This document shows, in pieces, positions 16,974 to 25,107 of a DNA stretch of 64,000 nt. Under the pieces are notes generated by a model that made no database searches, was not told the origin of the DNA, and saw only the letters and a program-made list of their open reading frames with translations. Source of the stretch: Rhodobacteraceae bacterium UBA3069. GTDB lineage: Bacteria; Pseudomonadota; Alphaproteobacteria; Rhodobacterales; Rhodobacteraceae. The DNA lies in the NCBI GenBank assembly GCA_002366795.1, contig DFBX01000076.1:1-64000 (forward strand). The letters are read 5' to 3'. The translations under genes were made by a program, and so were the position numbers. How positions within the stretch are numbered: position 1 is the first letter of the stretch; each line of letters starts with the position of its first letter.

Positions 16974-17728
16974 CGTATCACCTCCAGCGGTTGAAAGACG
17001 GGGCCATTATCGGTGTCGCCGAACCACGCGGTGATGCCGAAGATGTCGCGCAGGTTCTCTGGCGTCAACACATCGGCGGGCGCGCCATCGGCATGGATGC
17101 CGCCATTTCCCAGCAGGACCAGCCGCGTGCAATGGCGCACGGCCAGCCCCAGATCGTGAAGCGAGGCTATGACGCCGCGGCCCTCGGTCGCCAAGTCGGC
17201 AAAGACCTGCATCGTGGCGATCTGGTGGGCGGGGTCCAGCCCTGCGATAGGTTCATCCGCCATCACCAGTGGTGTGCCCTGCGCCAGCGTGCGGGCGATC
17301 AGGGCGCGGGCCTGCTCACCCCCGGACAGGCGGGTGACGGTGCGGTGGCGCATGTCCTGCATCTGCATCCGGTCCAGCGCGGCATCGACGGCGGCGCGGT
17401 CGGCGGCAGACGGGCGGGCGGCGGCGGACAGGTGCGGCACGCGGCCCAGCATCACCAGCGTTTCCACATCCATGGGCCAGGCGATGTCGCGCGATTGCGG
17501 CATCCACGCAGCGTGGCAGGCGCGATGCGCCAGCGGCATCGCGGTAAGCGAGGATGCACCGGTGCTTGGCACCAGCCCAAGTGCGGCGCGCATCAGCGTG
17601 GTCTTGCCCGCGCCATTCGGTCCGATCAGGCCCACGAACTCGCCGCGTGACACGGAACAGGATACATCGCGCAGAACATCGCGGTCCCGCAGGGTGACGG
17701 ACAGCGCCTCTAGCGACAAAAGCGTCAT
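16970..17728 (-). CDS. btuD: corrinoid ABC transporter, ATP-binding protein
   Basis: The 252-residue ATPase of the FecE/BtuD type has Walker A GPNGAGKTT (about 37-45), signature LSGGEQARALIARTLAQ, Walker B LVMADEPIAGLD and H-loop ASLHDLG. It partners the FecCD-type permease encoded directly upstream with a 4-base overlap. Iron-siderophore ATPases look alike; the cobalamin assignment rests on cbiZ, btuB and the riboswitch in the same operon. Confidence 0.9.
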   Translation of the reverse strand: MTLLSLEALSVTLRDRDVLRDVSCSVSRGEFVGLIGPNGAGKTTLMRAALGLVPSTGASSLTAMPLAHRACHAAWMPQSRDIAWPMDVETLVMLGRVPHLSAAARPSAADRAAVDAALDRMQMQDMRHRTVTRLSGGEQARALIARTLAQGTPLVMADEPIAGLDPAHQIATMQVFADLATEGRGVIASLHDLGLAVRHCTRLVLLGNGGIHADGAPADVLTPENLRDIFGITAWFGDTDNGPVFQPLEVIR

Positions 17729-18693
17729 GCCAGCCCCCTACGCGTTTTATAGATCAGGTGCAGGAACAGCGGCGCACCGACTAGGGCAGTCAACACGCCC
17801 AGCTTCAAATCGCCATCCGGCAGGATCAGCCGTACCGCCATATCGGCGGCCAGCACCATCGCGGCCCCGCCAAGCGCCGAGGCCCAAAGCAGTTGCGACG
17901 GGCGGGCCTTGACCCAGGGGCGCAGCAGGTGCGGCACCACCAGCCCGACGAAACCGATCGCGCCAGCCACGGCCACACCCGCACCGATCACGCAGGCCGT
18001 GCCCAGCACCAGCGTCAGGCGCAACCGGCCAAGGTTGATCCCCATGGCCGCGGCGGCGTCCTCGCCCAATGTCAGGGCATCCAGCCCGCGGCCCGTGGTG
18101 GCCAGCGCCAGCCAGCCGACGACCATCAGGGGAAGGGCCAGCCAGACATGGGTCATGGACCGGTCCGCCAGTGATCCCATCATCCAGAAAATAATTTCGT
18201 TCGCGGCCCAGGGGTTGGGCGCAAGGTTCAGCACAAGCGAGGTCAGCGCCGCCGCCATGGCCGACAGGGCAATCCCCGCAAGGATCAGGGTCAGCGAGCC
18301 GCCGCGCGGCCCCGCCAGCAGCAGGATCAGCGCGACACCTGCCACGGCACCTGCCAAGGCGGCCAGCGGCAGGCCCAGTATCCAAGCACTTGCCAGCCCG
18401 GTATGGATTGCCAGCACAGCGCCCAAGGCGGCCGTTGACGACACGCCGATCAGCCCCGGTTCGGCCAGCGGGTTGCGCAGATAGCCCTGCATCGCCGCGC
18501 CCGACAGGCCCAGCGACAGGCCGATCATCAGCCCCAGAAGGGCACGCGGCAGGCGAATTTCCCGCATGATCAGCGGCATCGGCCCGTCCCCGCCCGCCAG
18601 CGCGGACAGCCCGCCAAAGCCCGCTGGCCCAACGGTCAGCGACCCGATGAACAGCAGCGCCACAAGGGCCGTCAGAAGCACCAGCAGCCTCAT
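17725..18693 (-). CDS. btuC: corrinoid ABC transporter, FecCD-type permease
   Basis: This 322-residue polytopic membrane protein has about ten helices. Typical FecCD motifs are RLPRALLGLMIGLSLGLSGAAMQGYLRNPLAEPGLIGVSS (about 48-86) and GAIGFVGLVVPHLLRPW near the C-terminal third. It transports corrinoid delivered by BtuF. It overlaps both flanking genes by 4 bases. Confidence 0.92.
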   Translation of the reverse strand: MRLLVLLTALVALLFIGSLTVGPAGFGGLSALAGGDGPMPLIMREIRLPRALLGLMIGLSLGLSGAAMQGYLRNPLAEPGLIGVSSTAALGAVLAIHTGLASAWILGLPLAALAGAVAGVALILLLAGPRGGSLTLILAGIALSAMAAALTSLVLNLAPNPWAANEIIFWMMGSLADRSMTHVWLALPLMVVGWLALATTGRGLDALTLGEDAAAAMGINLGRLRLTLVLGTACVIGAGVAVAGAIGFVGLVVPHLLRPWVKARPSQLLWASALGGAAMVLAADMAVRLILPDGDLKLGVLTALVGAPLFLHLIYKTRRGLA

Positions 18694-19526
18694 TGCGCGG
18701 CCTCCATTTCCAGCCGCATATCACGCAGCGACGCGATGGCGCGCAGCACGAAGGGGGTGCCGCAAACCCAGTCGCCGTCGGTGACCGAAGCGGTGGCAGC
18801 ACGGCCTTTCAAACGGTCGATCACCGGATGGCGCATAACGTCCTCGGCGCGCGAAGCACCACGATAAGGTTGGCCTGTGATGACCACATCGGGTTCGGTC
18901 AGGGTCAGCTTTTCCAAGGGCAGAAAGCCGCCTGCGGCAAAGCCTTCTTCGGTTGCGATATTGGCGAAACCGGCGGTATGAACGATTTGCCCGGCCAACG
19001 TGGCCTCGCCGGTGGTATACCCATTGGCGAAATACATGGCGGCGCGGGGGCGGCGTGCGGGCGCATCGGAAAGGCGCGCCAGTTCGGTGTCGAAATCCGC
19101 CAGAAGTTCGGCGGCGCGGTCTTGTCGGCCCAGCACCTCGCCCATGCGGATGATACCTGCGCGGATGTCACCCATCGAAGACGCCGCGCTGAATTTTTCG
19201 ACGCGCACGCCCAGCCGTTCCAGCATCTGCACTGTGGCGCGGGAAGAGAACGTGCCTGCCAGCACCAGATCGGGGGCCATGGCAAACACCTCCTCGGCGC
19301 GGGCGGCATTGGCGGGCAGGGCGCTTGCGGCTTCGGCCATGGCCGATCCGCGTGCGTCCTGCGAAAGTTTGGAGACAGAAACCAACTGCCCTTCGTCCGC
19401 GATCATCAGCGCCAGCTGATCGGTGCAAAGGTTGATCGAAACGACTCGTTCGGGCGCCCCGGCCATGGCTGCGGCCCCCGTGAAAACGAGGGCCGCACCA
19501 AACGATATGAGATCAGAAATTCGCAC
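18690..19526 (-). CDS. btuF: corrinoid ABC transporter, periplasmic binding protein
   Basis: The 278-residue class III binding protein has a signal peptide (MRISDLISFGAALVFTGAAA) followed by the BtuF/FhuD beginning RVVSINLCTDQLALMIAD, then FAMAPDLVLAGTFSS and ADFDTELARL. It starts at GTG inside the last 14 bases of btuB, with only a weak ribosome binding site, which suggests translational coupling to btuB. Cobalamin or cobinamide is the inferred ligand from operon context. Confidence 0.9.
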   Translation of the reverse strand: MRISDLISFGAALVFTGAAAMAGAPERVVSINLCTDQLALMIADEGQLVSVSKLSQDARGSAMAEAASALPANAARAEEVFAMAPDLVLAGTFSSRATVQMLERLGVRVEKFSAASSMGDIRAGIIRMGEVLGRQDRAAELLADFDTELARLSDAPARRPRAAMYFANGYTTGEATLAGQIVHTAGFANIATEEGFAAGGFLPLEKLTLTEPDVVITGQPYRGASRAEDVMRHPVIDRLKGRAATASVTDGDWVCGTPFVLRAIASLRDMRLEMEAAQ

Positions 19527-21315
19527 GGAGCCCGAAATAGGCAGCCCGGCCCGAGGTCGCGTAACCAGCAGCGGTTTCGTAATCTTCGTCGGTCAGGTTC
19601 TCGACCCGCAGATAGACCTGCGCATTGTCGTTCAGGTCAAAGCTCGCACCCATGTTGACCACGGTGTAATCGGGCACGGCCCCCACGGTATCGGTGCGGT
19701 CCGCGACGTGGTTCAGGCTGACGCCCATGGTCAGACGGTCGGTGATGTCGGCATCCACGCCCAGTTCCAAGTCATGCTTGGGCACGCGCAGTGCCTGCAC
19801 ACCGGCGGCATCGGCCGCATCGGTATAGGTGTAGCTGCCTTTCAGCGTAACACGGTCGTTCAGATCGTATTCGCCCGACAGTTCCACCCCTTTCGATGTG
19901 GAATCCTGCACCTCGTAGCAGCCGAACCCGCTGGCACAACGTACCGAGGAACCGTCCCAGAAAATCTGGTTGTCGATGGTGGTGTGGAACAGGGTCGCCT
20001 TAACGAAACCCGCGCCGAATTGCTTTTCCAGACCCAAGTCATAGCTGACCGAGGTTTCCGGCTGAAAGGTCGGATCGCCATATACGCTGGTCAGTTGGTA
20101 CAGCGTCGGCGCCCGAAAGCCGGTCGATGCACTGGCGCGCAGGATCAGGTCGGGCTGGATGCGATAAGACAGCGCCACGCGGCCCGAATTGTAACCGCCG
20201 AAATCGGAATTCTCGTCATGGCGGACCGACACGGCGATATCCAGCGCCTCGGTCAGGGCGAACAGCGCCTCGGTGAAAACCCCGGTATTGTCGGCGGATG
20301 CGCCGGTGGTTTCCTCCTTGGCGTGGTCAAAGCCGAAGTTCAACGTGTAGCGGTCGGCTGCCACGTAGCTGCCCAGGTATTCCAGCTTTTGCCGCTTGCC
20401 GTAAAAGGGCGTGACCCAGCCGTTGGACGAGGAGGTGCGGTCCGTTTCATAGACTGAAACGGCCAGCGTGTGATCGACCGCGCCGGTGGCGAATTCGGTG
20501 AAAAGGCGCAGGCCCTTGGTGGTTGCCTCGTTGGTTTCGTCATAGGGCAGGGCACCATCGCCGCCCCATTCGTCGAACTCGCCCTCGGAATCGGTGACGA
20601 AACCGTTCAGCCCGATGCGGAAATTGTCGGTCACGTCATAGGCGGCAAAGAAATTCAATTGGTTCGATTTGAACCCGTCATCCTCGGTTCCGGCAGAATT
20701 AGCCGAGAACCCGTCGGTTTTCACATGGGCAAAGGTCAGGGCCAGCTCGGCCCGGTCGCTGCGCGAGGTGATTCCATAGCTGGCCTTGCGGGTGTTGAAG
20801 CTGCCGTATTCCAGAACCGACTGGACATGGGTACCGTCCTCGGTCGCGCGGGTTGTCGTCAGGTTGACCACGCCGCCGACCGCGCCCATGCCGAAGCGCG
20901 CCGATTGCGAACCTTTCAGAACCTCGACCCGGCCAAAGCCAAGCGCGGTAACGCCGCCCCAGCCGAACCCGTTGCCGGACGATGCCGGGTCGGTCACGTC
21001 GATCCCGTCGATCAGCACCGGCACGTAAGCGCCGCCAAGGCCGCGAATGCGGATGTTGGTGCTGGTGCCAAGGCCGCCATTCGACGACTGGCTGATGCCG
21101 GGCAGGGCGGTCAGGGTTTCGGCAAGGCGCGTTTGCGGGGCGTCTTGCAGGTCTTCGGCGGTCACGATCTCGACCGTGGTGCCGGTGCGTTCGGCGGTGG
21201 TTTCGGTCTGGTTGGCGGTCACCACGATCTCGGGCAGGTCATAGACCTGCTGCGCGGTCAGACCGGTGGCTGCAAGGGTCAGGCTAAGACCGGTGGCAAG
21301 GCTGGTTTTGTTCAT
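19513..21315 (-). CDS. btuB: TonB-dependent cobalamin outer-membrane receptor
   Basis: The 600-residue TonB-dependent receptor has a signal peptide (ending near ATGLTA), then a TonB-box-like DLPEIVVTANQTE. The plug domain (about 40-160) contains LPGISQSSNGGLGTSTNIRIRG and RVEVLKGSQSARFGMGAVGGVVNL. The 22-strand barrel ends in a terminal aromatic (YFGLRANF). Its length matches BtuB (about 600). It is the first gene after the cobalamin riboswitch and is therefore expressed when corrinoid is scarce. Confidence 0.94.
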   Translation of the reverse strand: MNKTSLATGLSLTLAATGLTAQQVYDLPEIVVTANQTETTAERTGTTVEIVTAEDLQDAPQTRLAETLTALPGISQSSNGGLGTSTNIRIRGLGGAYVPVLIDGIDVTDPASSGNGFGWGGVTALGFGRVEVLKGSQSARFGMGAVGGVVNLTTTRATEDGTHVQSVLEYGSFNTRKASYGITSRSDRAELALTFAHVKTDGFSANSAGTEDDGFKSNQLNFFAAYDVTDNFRIGLNGFVTDSEGEFDEWGGDGALPYDETNEATTKGLRLFTEFATGAVDHTLAVSVYETDRTSSSNGWVTPFYGKRQKLEYLGSYVAADRYTLNFGFDHAKEETTGASADNTGVFTEALFALTEALDIAVSVRHDENSDFGGYNSGRVALSYRIQPDLILRASASTGFRAPTLYQLTSVYGDPTFQPETSVSYDLGLEKQFGAGFVKATLFHTTIDNQIFWDGSSVRCASGFGCYEVQDSTSKGVELSGEYDLNDRVTLKGSYTYTDAADAAGVQALRVPKHDLELGVDADITDRLTMGVSLNHVADRTDTVGAVPDYTVVNMGASFDLNDNAQVYLRVENLTDEDYETAAGYATSGRAAYFGLRANF

Positions 21316-21469
21316 CTTCTCAATGTCCTGTCAGGCCCGAAATCGTGCCGGGCCGCTGTCGTTTTGTTTGGTCATTGGAAAGCAATTCAGGCGTTCCGCA
21401 GACGGTGAGTTTCGTCACCACTACGGTTAGGCCCGCAGCCCGATACGCGCCCCGCGTACGAACAAGGTG

Positions 21470-21655
21470 ATCACTCTGGCAGGTCTCCTGACTTGCGGGT
21501 CGATGCTTTGCCGGGCCTTCCCATAACTTGCGTCACAGTGGCGTTTGCCGACATCGCTCTCCGCCTACAGTTGCGGGGGCAGTTCCGGATTGGGCCCGAG
21601 GGCTGCACCGAATTCCCTTTTCACCGGGCGCGTGAACACCCGGACCAAAGCACGG
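21470..21655 (-). promoter_or_regulatory. cobalamin riboswitch controlling btuB-tonB operon
   Basis: Read on the minus strand, this stretch contains the signature elements of the cobalamin riboswitch in order: GGTGAAAAGGGAATTCGGTG (near 21630-21605), the core GGAACTGCCCCCGCAACTG (21586-21566), the B12-box GCCACTG (21542-21536), and the 3' element AAGTCAGGAGACCTGCC (21494-21478). It lies 155 bases upstream of the btuB start. A terminator or sequestering helix in the remaining leader (21316-21469) could not be assigned with confidence. The rest of the 458-base gap holds the upstream gene's terminator. Confidence 0.95.
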
Positions 21656-21718
21656 CCCGAATAATGCAGACTTGAAAAAAACGCAAACCTTATTGGCGGC
21701 GTCGCGGTCCCTGCCGCA

Positions 21719-21753
21719 ATGAAAAACGGCGCGAGGAACCCCCGCGCCGTTTC
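21719..21753 (-). terminator. terminator of the medium-chain reductase gene
   Basis: On the minus strand AAACGGCGCG and CGCGCCGTTT form a stem around a loop of about 9 bases, followed by TTTC. It sits 21 bases after the reductase stop (21774) and separates that gene from the riboswitch leader downstream. Confidence 0.8.
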
Positions 21754-21773
21754 ATGCTTCAATTGCAACAGGA

Positions 21774-22802
21774 TCAGGAGACCTTGACGATCTGCTTGCC
21801 CTTGTTCTTTCCTTTCAGCAAACCCATGAAGGCGGATGGGGCGTTTTCCAGCCCCTCGGCCACGTCCTGGATATAGGCGATCTCGCCCGAGGCGACCTTG
21901 GGTCCGACCTCTTTCAGGAACTCGCCGAATCGGCTGACATGGTCGGTTTGCAGCAGGCCCTGGATGGTCAGGCGTTTGACAAGCGTCATGCGCCACAGTT
22001 TTTGCAGCGGCATCAAGCCGGTTTCGTCCGTTGCGCCGCTATACCATGCGATCATGCCGCAGACGATGATACGGCCATGCAGGTTCATCAGGGGCAGCAC
22101 GCCGCCCAGCGACGGGCCACCGACGTTTTCGAAATAGATATCGATGCCATCGGGGCATTCGGCGCTTAGCGCCTTTGCCATGTCCTTGGCGGTGGCATGT
22201 TCGCGGTGGTCGATACAGGCATCAAAGCCAAAGGTTTCGACAGCGGTCTTGCACTTCTCGGCCCCGCCCGCGATGCCGATGACACGCAGACCGGCCTGTT
22301 TCGCCAGCTGCCCCACCATGGACCCCACAGGGCCGGTGGCCGCGCCGACGACCAGCGCTTCGCCGGCTTTCATCTTGCCATAGGCTGTGACGCCAGCCCA
22401 AGCGGTGAAGCCGGGCATGCCCAGCACGCCAAGCGCGGTTTCCGGGGTGGCCATGGACGGGTCCAGTTTGCGCAGCTGGTTGCCGGGCAGGCAGCCATGA
22501 TCGGCCCAACCGAACATGCCGAATGCCAGGTCGCCTTCTTTGAACTTTTCGTGGTTGGATTTCAACACGACGCCCACGGCACCCGCTTCCATGGTGCCGC
22601 CAAGGGGCACGGGATCGGCATAGGATTTCACATCGTCCATGCGGCCCCGCATGTAGGGGTCCAGCGACATATGGGTCACACGCACAAGGACTTCGCCGTC
22701 GCCGGGGGGCGGCATGGGCTGTTTCTCGTAGCTGAAATCCTCGGGGGCGGGGTCGCCGTTGGGGCGGCGGGCAAGGGCCACGCGGTGCATCATCTCGGTC
22801 AT
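21774..22802 (-). CDS. NADP-dependent oxidoreductase, zinc-independent medium-chain family
   Basis: The 342-residue MDR-superfamily reductase is of the leukotriene B4 dehydrogenase/CurA type, which reduce alpha,beta-double bonds of enones. Features are the N-terminal RVTHMSLDPYMRGRMDD, LGMPGFTAWAGVTAYGKMKAGEALVVGAATGPVGSMVGQLAK (nucleotide-binding AxxGxxG around 145-165), and YFENVGG. No zinc-ligand cysteine set is seen. The ATG at 22802 has AGGAAGGAAAC just upstream. It is monocistronic with its own terminator. The physiological substrate is unknown. Confidence 0.88.
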   Translation of the reverse strand: MTEMMHRVALARRPNGDPAPEDFSYEKQPMPPPGDGEVLVRVTHMSLDPYMRGRMDDVKSYADPVPLGGTMEAGAVGVVLKSNHEKFKEGDLAFGMFGWADHGCLPGNQLRKLDPSMATPETALGVLGMPGFTAWAGVTAYGKMKAGEALVVGAATGPVGSMVGQLAKQAGLRVIGIAGGAEKCKTAVETFGFDACIDHREHATAKDMAKALSAECPDGIDIYFENVGGPSLGGVLPLMNLHGRIIVCGMIAWYSGATDETGLMPLQKLWRMTLVKRLTIQGLLQTDHVSRFGEFLKEVGPKVASGEIAYIQDVAEGLENAPSAFMGLLKGKNKGKQIVKVS

Positions 22803-22901
22803 ATCGTTTCCTTCCTGTTTTCTATTGTAAATCTAGGCCGTCCACACCGCGGCGCCATCAGGACGCAGCGGCGTTTCATGAAAATTCGGTGCGGCGGCAC
22901 G

Positions 22902-23309
22902 CTATGCGCGGTAGCGGAATACGCCGGTGCCGGTTGCGATCGTGTTGCCCAGATCGTCGGTCACTTTCGCCTCGGCGAAAAATGTCTTGCGTCCGCCGCC
23001 GGTGCGCCAGCCTTCGGCGATCAGCAGCTTGCCCTTGGCCTGTCCAAGGAAATTGACGTTCAGGTTCAGGGTCATACCCAGTTTGGGGTTTTCCCTGTCG
23101 CCGGTGTAGCAGCCTGCAAAGCCCATCGCCGTGTCCAGCATCATCGCATGGACGCCGCCATGGGGGATGCCGTAGCGGTTCATCAGGAATGGTTCCAGCG
23201 GCAGTTCGAGCCTGGCGTAATCGGGCTGCCATGCCGTGATCTTGAAACCGATGTGAGATTGCAGCGGGTAAGGATCTTCCACCAGCGCGGGGTCTAGCTC
23301 TTGGCTCAC
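22902..23309 (-). CDS. PaaI-type hotdog thioesterase
   Basis: The 135-residue single-hotdog protein carries the PaaI/YbgC signature YGIPHGGVHAMMLDTAMGFA (about 50-70) and a following beta sheet (LNLNVNFLGQAKGKLLIAEGW). It would hydrolyse acyl-CoA to free acid and CoA, perhaps relieving CoA trapping. The GTG at 23309 has AAAGGGAA a few bases before it and is preferred over a TTG six codons upstream. It is the last gene of the minus-strand acyl-CoA operon, 14 bases after the kinase-like gene. Confidence 0.83.
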   Translation of the reverse strand: MSQELDPALVEDPYPLQSHIGFKITAWQPDYARLELPLEPFLMNRYGIPHGGVHAMMLDTAMGFAGCYTGDRENPKLGMTLNLNVNFLGQAKGKLLIAEGWRTGGGRKTFFAEAKVTDDLGNTIATGTGVFRYRA

Positions 23310-23323
23310 GTTATTCCCTTTGT

Positions 23324-24358
23324 TCAAACGCTTCGGGCGGCTTGCACGCCAGCCTCGGCAAAGCGGGGCACGGCGGCACCCATCTGTTTTGCCCGTTCAG
23401 GGTTCGAGGCGTTGCCATCCAGCGCGCGTTTGTAGACGCCCTGAATGATGCCCGCCATGCGGAAGAAGGTGAAGGCCAGGTAGAAGCCGAACCTGTCGAT
23501 CCCGTCCATGCCGCGCAACCGGCAGTATTCGGCCAGGAATTCGTCGTCGCTCATCAGGCCCTCGGCCTCGCGGTCCACCCCGGCCAGCCCGCGGCTGTCG
23601 CGGCCCGGCGGCATGGCCCATTGCATGATGACGGCGGCGACATCGGCATAGGGGTGGCCTGTGGTCGACAGTTCCCAATCCAGCACGGCGGCGCAGCGCG
23701 GGCTGTCCTTTTCGAACAGCATGTTGTCGATGCGGTAATCGCCATGCGCCAGCGTGCGCTGGCCGTCATCCTCGGGGATGTTCTTGTCCAGCCAGTCGAT
23801 CAGATCCTCCATCGCGGGGATATGATCGGTTTCCGATGCGCGGTATTGCTTGCTCCATCGGTCGATCTGGCGGCGATAATAATTGCCCTCGGGGCCATAG
23901 TCGGACAGGCCCGTGGCCTCTAGGTCGACATTGTGGATGGCGGCCAGAACGCGGGCCATTTCGACCTGTATTGGTTTGCGTTCCTCGCGGGGCAGTTCGG
24001 GCAGGTCCGGCAGGTTGAAATGCCGCCCATCGACCATGTCCATCACATAAAAGGCGGACCCGATCACGCTGTCATCCTCGCACAGCACATGGACCTTCGC
24101 CACTGGAACATCGGTGCCATACAGCGCCTTTTGCACGCGGAATTCGCGGTCCACCGCATGGGCCGATTTCAAAAGCACGCCGGGCGGTTTGCGGCGCAGC
24201 ACATAGGTCTTTTTCGGCGTCTTCAGCTTGAAGGTCGGGTTGGATTGGCCAACTTCGAATTTCTCGGCCTCGATCGGGCCTTCGAAACCTTTCATATTCG
24301 CCTCAAGCCATTTGGCAACGGCGACAGTGTCCAGTTTGGTGGGGTCGGTTTTCGTCAT
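23324..24358 (-). CDS. APH-fold phosphotransferase (ACAD10/11 or LvaA-like acyl-CoA kinase candidate)
   Basis: The 344-residue aminoglycoside phosphotransferase-like kinase has an N-lobe with KTYVLRRKPPG (ATP-binding Arg/Lys region about 50-60), the catalytic loop HGDYRIDN (205-212), and the metal-binding DWE (227-229). This subfamily resembles the kinase domain of human ACAD10/11 and the bacterial LvaA kinase, which phosphorylate 4-hydroxyacyl-CoA before it is dehydrated, and not antibiotic kinases. GAGGG precedes the ATG. The operon context (two acyl-CoA dehydrogenases, two SDRs, hydratase, thiolase, thioesterase) supports that role; the substrate is inferred. Confidence 0.85.
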   Translation of the reverse strand: MTKTDPTKLDTVAVAKWLEANMKGFEGPIEAEKFEVGQSNPTFKLKTPKKTYVLRRKPPGVLLKSAHAVDREFRVQKALYGTDVPVAKVHVLCEDDSVIGSAFYVMDMVDGRHFNLPDLPELPREERKPIQVEMARVLAAIHNVDLEATGLSDYGPEGNYYRRQIDRWSKQYRASETDHIPAMEDLIDWLDKNIPEDDGQRTLAHGDYRIDNMLFEKDSPRCAAVLDWELSTTGHPYADVAAVIMQWAMPPGRDSRGLAGVDREAEGLMSDDEFLAEYCRLRGMDGIDRFGFYLAFTFFRMAGIIQGVYKRALDGNASNPERAKQMGAAVPRFAEAGVQAARSV

Positions 24359-24373
24359 GTTCGGCCCTCTTTC

Positions 24374-25042
24374 TTAGCTATAGGTCAGCAGTTTATCCGC
24401 GTTGGCGGCGTTGATATGCGGGGTCTCGTTGAACCCGTGCAGGTAGAAACTGCGCGGTGAGAAGACAAAGCGGTTCACCGCGCAATTCTTCATCTGAAGC
24501 TGAAACTTGATCTGCTGCGAGGACGGCGATTCCACCGTCCATGCCAGCATTTGCCCGATGGCCCCGCCGGATGACACGGCCAAGACGGATTCGCCGCCCG
24601 ATCCGATAAGGGTTTGCCGTGCATCGTCGACGCGGGCGGTGAATGCATCCCATGTTTCGGGCGGGTCAATCACATCGCCGCGCTGCCATGCCAGGACGGT
24701 GTCGCGCAGGGTGCGGAAATGGCTTTTGCGTTCGGTGTGCATGTGTTCGGGCGCGGGGGTGTGGCGGTAATGCGCGTCCAGCAGCGCCTTGAAATCAAAC
24801 TCGTTCAGGCCGGGATGGATGGTTGCCGGGGCGGCGTCCAGCCCCATGCCCTTTGCGATGCCTTCATAGGTTTCGCGGTGGCGGCGTTGTTGTCCGATAT
24901 AGAAACGGTCGGGGCGCACGCCCTGCGCGGCCAGCGCGCGGCCCAGTTCGAAAGACTGCTCGTGGCCCAGCTCTGACAAAACGTCGTAATTGGCCGCCCC
25001 GAAAGAGGCCTGCGCGTGGCGGACGACGTAAAGCTCGGACAT
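24374..25042 (-). CDS. histidine phosphatase family protein
   Basis: The 222-residue phosphoglycerate-mutase-like phosphatase has the catalytic motif YVVRHAQASFG at residues 4-14 (RHA in place of the usual RHG), and FDFKALLDAHY plus AVSSGGAIGQML for the later catalytic residues. The ATG at 25042 has AGGAG 8 bases upstream. It lies between thiolase and kinase genes in the acyl-CoA operon. A phosphatase next to an acyl-CoA kinase could recycle a phosphorylated intermediate, but that is only inference. Confidence 0.82.
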   Translation of the reverse strand: MSELYVVRHAQASFGAANYDVLSELGHEQSFELGRALAAQGVRPDRFYIGQQRRHRETYEGIAKGMGLDAAPATIHPGLNEFDFKALLDAHYRHTPAPEHMHTERKSHFRTLRDTVLAWQRGDVIDPPETWDAFTARVDDARQTLIGSGGESVLAVSSGGAIGQMLAWTVESPSSQQIKFQLQMKNCAVNRFVFSPRSFYLHGFNETPHINAANADKLLTYS

Positions 25043-25063
25043 GAATATACTCCTGTTGAGGGT

Positions 25064-25087
25064 GGGGCGCGAAACGTACCGCGCCCC
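25064..25087 (-). repeat. intercistronic GC hairpin between thiolase and phosphatase genes
   Basis: GGGGCGCG (25064-25071) and CGCGCCCC (25080-25087) form a perfect 8-bp stem with an 8-base loop. In the operon's direction there is no T run after it, so it is not a normal terminator; a stability or processing hairpin is more likely. On the other strand it is followed by CCTTTGATTTT. Confidence 0.7.
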
Positions 25088-25107
25088 TTTGATTTTGTGG
25101 ATAAGGC

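Noticed and set aside
23324..24358. Aminoglycoside resistance kinase
   Set aside because: The fold is shared, but the protein belongs by sequence style and operon context to the acyl-CoA-associated kinases, and no resistance or mobile genes are nearby.
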